Source: Candidatus Zixiibacteriota bacterium (GTDB taxonomy: Bacteria > Zixibacteria > MSB-5A5 > GN15 > PGXB01). From it: 6,745 nt of DNA. Positions 1 through 5,386 of the stretch are shown here, piece by piece. The DNA lies in NCBI GenBank assembly GCA_026397495.1, contig JAPLUS010000172.1, forward strand, positions 1 through 6,745, read 5' to 3'. A program made the translations under genes and the position numbers. Every line of letters starts with the position of its first letter. The stretch's first letter is position 1. Below the pieces are notes generated by a model, which saw only the letters and a program-made list of their open reading frames with translations, was not told where the DNA came from and did no database searches.

Positions 1-288
1 AAACCGGATTTGACTCTCTATCTGCAAACATCTGTACCGGTACTTCAGGAACGGATACGCCGAAGAAATTACGGTTTTGAGCGAAGCATTGATAGTGATT
101 ATCTTCAGCAACTAAATGAGGCCTTCAACTATTTTTTCTTTCATTATGAGGATTCCCCCCTGTTGGTAGTCAAAACCGATGATATCGATTTTGTTCGCAA
201 TCGTGAGGATTTTAATAATCTCATTGAGATTATTAAGAAGCCGGTATTGGGTAAAAAATATTATGTCCCGACGGGAAGCGCTTCCTAA
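1..288 (+). CDS. Deoxynucleoside kinase, C-terminal part (5' end outside window)
   Basis: This is the C-terminal 95 residues of a deoxyadenosine/deoxyguanosine-type kinase, a cytoplasmic salvage enzyme that phosphorylates deoxynucleosides with ATP. The frame is open from base 1 (KPDLTLYL...), so the start lies outside the window. The opening PDLTLYLQTS matches the strand before the lid in this family. The lid follows as ERIRRRNYGFERSI, with its cluster of arginines that contact ATP phosphates. Next comes the helix with YLQQLNEAFNYFFFHY, then SPLLVVKTDDIDF, a typical late-domain strand. The gene ends with TAA, 18 bp before the first possible panB start, so the two are probably co-transcribed. 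The family assignment is from motif recognition. The exact substrate (dA, dG or dC) cannot be told from this fragment. Confidence 0.85.
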   Translation, partial: KPDLTLYLQTSVPVLQERIRRRNYGFERSIDSDYLQQLNEAFNYFFFHYEDSPLLVVKTDDIDFVRNREDFNNLIEIIKKPVLGKKYYVPTGSAS

Positions 289-306
289 AGAGCCGGGAAA
301 GATCGT

Positions 307-1134
307 ATGCCTGAATTTTCCGAAAGAAAAAAGATGACTGTCTCGCGATTTATTAACAAAAAAACCGTAGGGGAAAAACTGGCCGTCCTAACCGCCTATG
401 ATTTTTTCACGGCACGTTTGCTCGATCAAAGCGGTGTTGATTGCCTACTGGTGGGAGATTCGGTCGGGATGGTTTTGTATGGGGAAAAAGGTACCCATCC
501 GGTTACAATGGAAATGATGCTGGCCCATACCCGGGCTGTGGCTAAAGGCAGCCAATATGCGCTGGTTGTTGCCGATATGCCGTTTATGTCATATCAGCCA
601 TCGCTGGAAACCGCTATTATAAACGCCGGAAGGTTTATCAAGGAATCTGCGGCGGAGGCGGTTAAACTTGAAGGCGGTATGGAAATGGCCGGCACCGTCA
701 GGCGAATTGTTGAATGCGGAATACCGGTAATGGGTCATATTGGGATGACCCCGCAATCGATACATCGTTTTGGGGGGCCAAAGGTGCAGGGACGGCAGGA
801 TAAATCAAGACAATATCTTCTGGAATCAGCTCAGGCCTTGGAAGAAGCGGGAGCTTTTTCAATGGTCTTGGAATTGATTCAGGCCGACACCGCCGAAGAG
901 ATTACCGCCGCTGTCCATATACCAACCATCGGAATCGGAGCCGGCAAGAATTGCGATGGCCAGGTGTTAGTAATAAATGATATACTGGGGTTTTATGATA
1001 TCTACACCCCCAAATTTGTTCGCCGTTATGCCAACCTGCCGCCTCTAATTGAGAAAGCGGCAAGAGGTTTTGTGGCTGATGTAAAATCGGGCAGTTATCC
1101 TTCTGATGATGAATCATTTCTGAAGAAAGAATAG
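307..1134 (+). CDS. panB: 3-methyl-2-oxobutanoate hydroxymethyltransferase (ketopantoate hydroxymethyltransferase)
   Basis: PanB transfers a hydroxymethyl group from 5,10-methylene-tetrahydrofolate to 2-oxoisovalerate to give ketopantoate, the first committed step of pantothenate/CoA synthesis, in the cytoplasm. The 275-residue protein has the full TIM-barrel set of motifs: LTAYD (29-33), LVGDSVGM (48-55), ADMPFMSY (89-96), VKLEGG (119-124), GHIGMTPQS (143-151), GGPKVQGR (156-163), LVLEL and IGIGAGKNCDGQVLV (208-222). By alignment from memory with E. coli PanB, the metal and substrate residues are D51, D90, K120, E122 and the general base E189; all are present. Two starts are possible: ATG 307, after a GGGAAAG sequence, or ATG 334 (MTVSRF), which gives the usual family length before LTAYD. 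No panC follows; a small zinc-ribbon gene and marC lie downstream instead. Confidence 0.96.
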   Translation: MPEFSERKKMTVSRFINKKTVGEKLAVLTAYDFFTARLLDQSGVDCLLVGDSVGMVLYGEKGTHPVTMEMMLAHTRAVAKGSQYALVVADMPFMSYQPSLETAIINAGRFIKESAAEAVKLEGGMEMAGTVRRIVECGIPVMGHIGMTPQSIHRFGGPKVQGRQDKSRQYLLESAQALEEAGAFSMVLELIQADTAEEITAAVHIPTIGIGAGKNCDGQVLVINDILGFYDIYTPKFVRRYANLPPLIEKAARGFVADVKSGSYPSDDESFLKKE

Positions 1135-1164
1135 GACTCCTCAAAGGAATGGGAGAGGAATGAT

Positions 1165-1344
1165 ATGACAATCAAAATAACTAAAATGGAAGATCGCCTG
1201 CCTGTTTGCCCTTACTGCGAAAAAGAACTGAATGAAATCTATTTTCGGGCCAAAGGGTTGGGATATATTGAAGCGCAACATGATGTTTATTTTTGCCCCC
1301 ACTGTCGGAAGATTCTTGGTATCGGCACGAGTCGCATGATGTAG
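1165..1344 (+). CDS. Small zinc-ribbon protein (59 aa)
   Basis: A short gene in a frame where it is easily overlooked. It has a very good Shine-Dalgarno sequence (GGAGAGGA, 1152-1159) five bases before ATG 1165, and it starts 30 bp after the panB stop, so it is likely the last gene of the dNK-panB transcript. The 59-residue product has two CxxC knuckles, CPYC (residues 15-18) and CPHC (44-47), separated by 25 residues. This is the layout of a single structural zinc ribbon. The middle reads as a beta-rich segment (NEIYFRAKGLGYIEAQHDVYF) and the protein ends GIGTSRMM. No specific family is recognised. Zinc ribbons of this size can bind nucleic acid or partner proteins, but nothing here shows which. 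The coding call rests on the SD sequence, spacing and paired cysteines. Confidence 0.8.
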   Translation: MTIKITKMEDRLPVCPYCEKELNEIYFRAKGLGYIEAQHDVYFCPHCRKILGIGTSRMM

Positions 1345-1402
1345 TATCTTTATCATGCTATTTAAGACCTTCCCGGACCATGAAAAAGAAAAAATGTAAA
1401 TT

Positions 1403-1528
1403 ATGTTGCCGAATGCAATCTCCGTCGCTCTCGAAACCAATGGCAAAGCAATAATGAGAATTTTTGAAAAACAGAAACAGTTCGGAATTATTAATCAATA
1501 TGATGATCCTTTGTTTTTTATGGAATGA
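1403..1528 (+). CDS. Possible small ORF (41 aa), unknown
   Basis: An open frame of 41 codons lies between the zinc-ribbon gene and marC. Its translation looks protein-like (VALETNGKAIMRIFEKQ, then FGIINQYDDPLFFME) and its codons resemble those of neighbouring genes. It ends with TGA 36 bp before marC. The ribosome site is weak (an A-rich AAAAAGAAAAAA tract). An overlapping frame starting at ATG 1380 (MKKKKCKLCCR) stops at 1454, so this could also be one short gene with a frameshift near the A-run. No homologue is recognised. It may be a real small protein, a decayed remnant, or chance. Confidence 0.25.
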   Translation: MLPNAISVALETNGKAIMRIFEKQKQFGIINQYDDPLFFME

Positions 1529-1564
1529 CGACCGTGGGAATGGGAGACCGAGGAGTAAGAAGGT

Positions 1565-2200
1565 ATGCTTCACTGGAATGAATATATAAAAATTTTTGTG
1601 GCCGTAATGGTTATCGTCGATCCCATTGGCGCCATACCGTTATTCCTTAGTTTGACAGGCAATCAATCCAATCATGAACGCCGCCACACCGCCAAGATTG
1701 CCGCCTTCGCTATGGCTGTTGTTTTGATTATTTCTTGTCTGTTCGGAGATACAATTCTAAGATTTTTCGGCATAAGCATGGCTTCCTTTAGAGTCGCCGG
1801 CTGTATTCTCCTTCTCTTTTTGGGAATTGCTATGATGCACGCCCGTCAGAGCACCAGCAAGCATACGCCGGAAGAAGATAAAGAAGCCGAAAGTAAAGAA
1901 AGTGTGGCGGTGGTACCGATGGCAATGCCGCTATTGGCCGGGCCGGGAGCCATCAGCATGCTGATTATTTATTCTCAGGAAGCTCCCCTCTGGGCACATA
2001 AGGGAATTTTAATCGGATGCTGTCTTATAGCCGCTGTGGCCATTTGGGCGACCATGCTATCAGCCATTCATTTGAGCAAGGGGCTGGGTAAAACCGGCAT
2101 CAATATTACCACTCGCGTAATGGGACTAATCCTCACCGCTGTTGCGGTGGAATTTATTGCCACCGGGCTGGGTCAGCTTTTCCCCGGTTTAATCCATTAA
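1565..2200 (+). CDS. MarC-family integral membrane protein
   Basis: A 211-residue multi-spanning inner-membrane protein of the MarC/SnatA (UPF0056) family. It carries both hallmark segments: VDPIGAIPLFLSL (18-30) and PMAMPLLAGPGAISML (118-133), each followed by more hydrophobic helices. This fits the six-helix layout expected for the family (about 7-29, 45-67, 75-92, 115-137, 147-168, 182-205). A charged, Glu/Lys-rich cytoplasmic loop (about 93-114) separates the two halves. The length is normal. An archaeal member (SnatA) transports small neutral amino acids; most bacterial members have no proven substrate and the old link to multiple antibiotic resistance is not supported, so I give no gene symbol. 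The start ATG 1565 has GAGGAG (1550-1555) nine bases upstream. It ends 21 bp from the convergent kinase gene, with no terminator hairpin visible between them. Confidence 0.93.
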   Translation: MLHWNEYIKIFVAVMVIVDPIGAIPLFLSLTGNQSNHERRHTAKIAAFAMAVVLIISCLFGDTILRFFGISMASFRVAGCILLLFLGIAMMHARQSTSKHTPEEDKEAESKESVAVVPMAMPLLAGPGAISMLIIYSQEAPLWAHKGILIGCCLIAAVAIWATMLSAIHLSKGLGKTGINITTRVMGLILTAVAVEFIATGLGQLFPGLIH

Positions 2201-2221
2201 ATCAAGCATTAATAGAACAGC

Positions 2222-3466
2222 TTATTTTGAGAAAAGCAGGATCAGAAGAATAATTATAATCACCCCAGCAGCGATTATGCCTATTTCCAACATCCTGTTT
2301 TGATTTCGGCTTTTTGCGAAGGAGGCAGGCGGGGTCAATGGTTTCTCTATTTTGGCCAGGCTATTGCGAAATTCCTCCCACTCATAGATAAATTCTTCTA
2401 TTCCCCGATAACGAAGAGACATTCTTATAGATAGAGATTTACTAAGGATGGCATATAGTTTGGCCGGAATGGTTTTCTGAAGATGCCCCAGAAAGAGCCG
2501 CCCGCTCCGATCGTAAATAGGATTCTTACCGAAGACCATCTGATGCAATATGACACCCAGAGCATATATGTCACCCTGCTTGTTATTTCTTCTTTCCGGC
2601 GGTGCATACCAGTTCTTATCGGTTGTCTTGCTATAGTGAGGCGGTAGACCAAAATCGGCCACTTTCACTTTTTCATCCCGGGTGAAAAGGATATTTGACG
2701 GACGTAAATTGCCATGAATGATGCCATTCTTATGGGCGAAATTGAGGCCTTCGGCAACCTGACAAATGACTTCCATTGCCTTTTCATAGGGGTAGGTTTT
2801 AACCATTCGGTCAGCCAACGATCCCCCTTGCGCATACTCTATCACTATTACCAACCTGTTCCGATCGCCTCCGGCGCCATAGACATTGAGGATATTTTCA
2901 TGTTTTAGTTTGGTGAGGAGCTTGGCCTCTTTCAAGCCGATGAAATATTTTTCATTCTTCTTGATAACATACAGCTCGTGTGTCTCCTTATTTTCCACCA
3001 ACATCGTTGAACTGAATTTCGACTCTCTAATCATATCGAGGAATTGACACTTGCCGATAAACGACTCCACGCCAACCATACTATGCCATAATCCCACCCC
3101 TGGCCAGGAACGACCGGAGATGGCATCCAGAATGTCATCTTTTAGTTCGACGGCAGTCTGATAACGATCTTTCGGATTTGCCGCAAGAGAACGAACAATA
3201 ATATCATCAAACCTCTTTGAGATTTGCGAATTAATCTCTGAGGGGAGCTTAAATCGTCCGACCGGCCTCTTGCCGACTAATATCTCATAAATGATAATTC
3301 CCATAGAGAAAATATCGGTGGTGATATCAACATTGAATGATGATTCACGCTGTTCCGGAGACATGTAGGCCAAAGTTCCCATAATAACATCAGACTTGGT
3401 GGCCTCATAATTGGCCTTATTAAAAATCTGGGCGATACCAAAATCCGCCAGCATCGCATTACCCAC
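2222..3466 (-). CDS. Ser/Thr kinase locus, C-terminal part: kinase C-lobe, pseudokinase domain and membrane anchor (broken gene)
   Basis: This frame carries most of a tandem-kinase protein. Recognisable kinase sequence begins near 3466 with GNAMLADFGIAQI: the DFG motif, then GTLAYMSPEQ (activation-segment end), DITTDIFSMGIIIYE (alpha-F Asp) and a conserved Arg in DRYQT. The residues before that point do not look like kinase, and the missing N-lobe lies in another frame (3459-3647). A second kinase-like domain follows: VIKK for the beta-3 lysine, IVIEYAQGGSL at the hinge, HGNLRPSN in place of HRDLKPSN, VADFG, and YAPPE. The catalytic Asp is Asn and the catalytic-loop Lys is Arg, and the glycine loop is degenerate, so this is probably a pseudokinase. 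The protein ends in one hydrophobic helix (LEIGIIAAGVIIIILLILLF) plus two residues, a tail anchor with the kinase domains cytoplasmic. As written, no intact first kinase domain can be made. Confidence 0.8.
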   Translation of the reverse strand: MGNAMLADFGIAQIFNKANYEATKSDVIMGTLAYMSPEQRESSFNVDITTDIFSMGIIIYEILVGKRPVGRFKLPSEINSQISKRFDDIIVRSLAANPKDRYQTAVELKDDILDAISGRSWPGVGLWHSMVGVESFIGKCQFLDMIRESKFSSTMLVENKETHELYVIKKNEKYFIGLKEAKLLTKLKHENILNVYGAGGDRNRLVIVIEYAQGGSLADRMVKTYPYEKAMEVICQVAEGLNFAHKNGIIHGNLRPSNILFTRDEKVKVADFGLPPHYSKTTDKNWYAPPERRNNKQGDIYALGVILHQMVFGKNPIYDRSGRLFLGHLQKTIPAKLYAILSKSLSIRMSLRYRGIEEFIYEWEEFRNSLAKIEKPLTPPASFAKSRNQNRMLEIGIIAAGVIIIILLILLFSK

Positions 3467-3647
3467 AGCGACGGACCATATCAGGGCTATTTGACGAATC
3501 CGGCGAGAGAACCTTGATGGCCACAAATCGGTCGAGGGACTTCTGGCGGGCCTTAAATATTTCGGCATTTCCTCCCTCTCCGATTTTGTTGATAATTTCA
3601 AAATCATCAATTTCCGGGAGTATTTCGGCTGCCGCTGCTTCTTGCAT
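3459..3647 (-). pseudogene. Ser/Thr kinase N-terminal fragment (N-lobe start, frame lost)
   Basis: The true start of the kinase gene is here, not in the frame of the C-terminal part. ATG 3647 gives 62 residues: an acidic N-terminus, then FEIINKIGEGGNAEIFKARQ with the glycine-rich loop (GEGGNAEIF, 23-31) and VAIKVL with the ATP-binding lysine K45. After SPDMVRR the frame meets TAA at 3459-3461. The downstream frame resumes only about eight residues before DFG. In an intact kinase the lysine and DFG are about 110 residues apart; here they are about 25, so roughly 85-90 codons (alpha-C, hinge, HRD loop) are missing and the frame is shifted. No Shine-Dalgarno sequence precedes ATG 3647; the 13 bases upstream are a T-run and ATACTT. 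This is a deletion pseudogene or an assembly error. Confidence 0.75.
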
Positions 3648-3653
3648 AAGTAT

Positions 3654-3695
3654 AAAAAAATATGAGGATATCCTATTAGGGCTATCCTCATATTT
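3654..3695 (-). terminator. Rho-independent terminator of the cohesin-like/sorting-domain gene
   Basis: A perfect 13-bp inverted repeat (3658-3670 against 3683-3695; arm AAATATGAGGATA) is followed, reading the - strand, by a run of seven T (3660-3654). The 12-base centre can add a CCT/AGG mini-stem. It lies 24 bp after the stop of the upstream gene at 3720 and only seven bases before the kinase ATG, so it separates the two transcription units. Confidence 0.85.
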
Positions 3696-3719
3696 AATCG
3701 GCAGATACCGAGAAATATT

Positions 3720-4571
3720 TCATTTAACTAAAAGCATTTTCCGAGTAAGTGATTTCGTCTCTATGGAAAGACGGTAAAAATAAATTCCGCTGGGAAATCT
3801 GGTGGCATCCCAAGTTAGCGATTGTTTGCCCGCGAGAAATTCCCGATTGGCCAGAATGGCGACCCGCTGCCCGAGAAGATTATAAATTTCAAGTCGAACT
3901 ATCCCTCTTTGGGCTAAGCGGAAGGATATTTGGGTTGAAGGATTAAATGGATTGGGATAATTTTGAGACAATTCAAATGCCCCCGGAATAGCAATATCAT
4001 CGTCGTTGACATTCGATAGATGAATGATCTCAATTGTGCCGGAAGTAAAACTCGGGGAATAGACAGTGGTTCCGAGAGTATCAGATAATTCAATCCGTTT
4101 CCATAAATGAAAAACCATCCCATTCCACTCCAGAAGTGAGTCAATATCAGCAGCGTTAATTTTGACAACCATATCCGGAGCTTCAGCCGCGGCCGTAAGA
4201 TAAAGAGTCGCAATCAAACCGGAATCGATTGTGCATTTAGGGATAGGATAAACCACTGTCGGTATATAAGATATTTCAACTCCATCGTTACCTATTTTTG
4301 AATATCCCTCCATATTGGATGGCTTAATAGAATTTGAAAAATCGACATAACTGCAGGTCAGATAGCTGCTGCTGAACTTAAGGGGAATCCTCAAAACCGC
4401 AAATGGATAATTATTGTCATCCATAACAAGTTTGACAGTGAAAGATTCACCCGGTTTGACGATCTTGCTCTCGATGGCCACTTTCCCGGTATAAGCCGAA
4501 GAATTGGCCCAAGCAGTTCCCAAAAGGCAAATCAGTGCCTGTAGTATGAATATGTTTAGCTTTTTTGTCAT
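3720..4571 (-). CDS. Secreted protein with cohesin-like domain and type IX-style C-terminal sorting domain
   Basis: The 283-residue protein begins with a signal peptide (MTKKLN, then hydrophobic IFILQALICLLGTAWA, cleavage near 22-26). Residues about 28-185 form a beta-sandwich region that looks cohesin-like: VKPGESFTVKLVMDDN, AVLRIPLKFSSSYL, and later SGLIATLYLTAAAE. The end is diagnostic. ELSQNYPNPFNPSTQISFRL (200-219), LEIYNLLGQRV, LTWDAT and SGIYFYRL...TRKMLLVK match the C-terminal domain that directs proteins to the type IX secretion system or the cell surface in the FCB group. The inferred role is a surface or extracellular protein, possibly a binding module; no enzyme motif is visible. 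ATG 4571 is preceded by AGGA eight bases upstream. The stop is TGA, showing that TGA normally means stop in this genome. It is probably monocistronic, bounded by the terminators at 3654-3695 and 4775-4806. Confidence 0.87.
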   Translation of the reverse strand: MTKKLNIFILQALICLLGTAWANSSAYTGKVAIESKIVKPGESFTVKLVMDDNNYPFAVLRIPLKFSSSYLTCSYVDFSNSIKPSNMEGYSKIGNDGVEISYIPTVVYPIPKCTIDSGLIATLYLTAAAEAPDMVVKINAADIDSLLEWNGMVFHLWKRIELSDTLGTTVYSPSFTSGTIEIIHLSNVNDDDIAIPGAFELSQNYPNPFNPSTQISFRLAQRGIVRLEIYNLLGQRVAILANREFLAGKQSLTWDATRFPSGIYFYRLSIETKSLTRKMLLVK

Positions 4572-4686
4572 CCTCAGTATCCTATTCTTAAATTAATCGG
4601 GCCGCCTATCTCTTTATCCTGCTTATTAATAGCGAATTAATATATGAATTTGATATATATATTGTGCAAACTAAATGCCATTTTCA

Positions 4687-4714
4687 TTTATCTCAAATCC
4701 GCCATTGCTTTCAA
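4687..4714 (-). promoter_or_regulatory. Possible promoter for the cohesin-like gene
   Basis: On the - strand TTGAAA (4714-4709) and GATAAA (4692-4687) are 16 bp apart and match the -35 and -10 boxes in most positions. They lie about 115 bp before ATG 4571, downstream of the preceding terminator. The stretch between is very A+T-rich (for example ATATATATAT near 4651-4660), so other start points are possible. Confidence 0.25.
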
Positions 4715-4774
4715 GATTAAATCTGTATTGTTTTTGAACAGATAGAGCAGGTAAACATAACGAAGGTATATCAA

Positions 4775-4806
4775 AATAGAAGCGAGGAGAATTCCTCGCT
4801 TCTATT
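4775..4806 (-). terminator. Terminator hairpin after the exported repeat-protein gene
   Basis: A perfect 14-bp stem (AATAGAAGCGAGGA, 4775-4788, with 4793-4806) closes a four-base loop. Reading the - strand, it begins 21 bp after the stop codon at 4828-4830 and runs into TTTT followed by GATATA. The stem is strong and the T-run short, so it may terminate transcription or stabilise the 3' end of the mRNA. Confidence 0.7.
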
Positions 4807-4827
4807 CATACAGAATCAAATATAAGT

Positions 4828-5151
4828 CTACTCGAATATTCCATCCAGGGCGCGGAATTGCTCATGAACTAAAACCAATTTTGCCTTTATTTCGGTCTCT
4901 TTGTTATCAGTGCAGACATTGCTTAATTCATCGACTCCCTTTTTTAGGGCCAGCCGTCTCTCAAAAAATAAAGAATCTTTGTTCTTTAACCATTCCGGGA
5001 GCGTTGCCTTCATAAGCGAATCCATTTTTATTTCCAGAGTGGGAATAGCCGCCTTAATGGCCTCATAATCAGATTTTGTTAAAGCGTCATGCCAGAGAGG
5101 ATAAAGCACCAGATGGAAACTCTCTATTGCCGGCATAGAAAGGTGTGCCAA
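4828..5151 (-). CDS. Exported His-motif helical-repeat protein, C-terminal part (broken gene)
   Basis: This frame gives the C-terminal part of a protein whose N-terminus lies in another frame (5124-5336). The recognisable sequence starts around MPAIESFHLVLYPLWHDAL and continues with TKSDYEAIKAAIP, amphipathic helices with many Lys/Glu, and VLVHEQFRALDGIFE. The FHLVLYPLWH unit repeats the FHDILRPIWH unit of the other frame, so the ancestral protein had at least two copies of a mostly helical module carrying regularly placed histidines. I know similar FH...P.WH repeats only as uncharacterised exported proteins. Metal or haem binding by the histidines is a guess. The frame has no SD and no convincing start of its own (TTG 5151 or ATG 5136), so it is probably not an independent gene. 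It is followed by the hairpin at 4775-4806. Confidence 0.6.
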   Translation of the reverse strand: MAHLSMPAIESFHLVLYPLWHDALTKSDYEAIKAAIPTLEIKMDSLMKATLPEWLKNKDSLFFERRLALKKGVDELSNVCTDNKETEIKAKLVLVHEQFRALDGIFE

Positions 5152-5336
5152 ATGGGGCGAAGAATATCATGGAATTCCTCTAATCCTTCTATGGCCGGCC
5201 TTTTCATCTCCATTTTATGAATGGTCTCCCCTTCACTTATCCCCTTTTCCTGAGTCTGTCCCAAAATTACGGGTGAATAGAGAATGAAAAAAGCAAAGAG
5301 AATAATAATTGTAAATGTTGTTCTGTTTATTTTCAT
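5124..5336 (-). CDS. Exported His-motif helical-repeat protein, N-terminal part (broken gene)
   Basis: The gene starts at ATG 5336 with GGAGAAG (5347-5341) at good spacing, 50 bp after the selenoprotein stop, so it is probably in the same operon. The product begins with a clear signal peptide (MKINRTTF, a long hydrophobic core, cut near GQTQ), followed by a short polar linker and the first repeat unit, RPAIEGLEEFHDILRPIWHT. It then runs into unrelated FLCRQ and stops with TAG at 5124-5126. The second unit continues in the frame of 4828-5151. A normal unit appears to continue for about 75 residues after the WH, so either most of unit one has been deleted with a frameshift, or a small indel joined two adjacent units. 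Pseudogene or assembly error. Confidence 0.65.
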   Translation of the reverse strand: MKINRTTFTIIILFAFFILYSPVILGQTQEKGISEGETIHKMEMKRPAIEGLEEFHDILRPIWHTFLCRQ

Positions 5337-5386
5337 TTCACTTCTCCAAAATATTTTGCTAATATCCCTTTACATTTTCTATATTT

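Noticed and set aside
902..1171. Open frames on the - strand across panB, the zinc-ribbon gene and up to marC (902-1573)
   Set aside because: They are antisense to well-supported genes or low-complexity intergenic sequence. Translations show no domains, signal peptides or family motifs.
2714..2908. A + strand open frame inside the kinase gene, and others at 3514-3946
   Set aside because: They are antisense to clear kinase and sorting-domain coding sequence, and no motif was seen.
3648..3691. Extending the C-terminal kinase frame to an ATG at 3691
   Set aside because: The first 70 or so residues of that extended frame are the kinase N-lobe sequence and the terminator hairpin read in the wrong frame. 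The GEGGNAEIF and VAIKVL motifs are in the frame starting at 3647.
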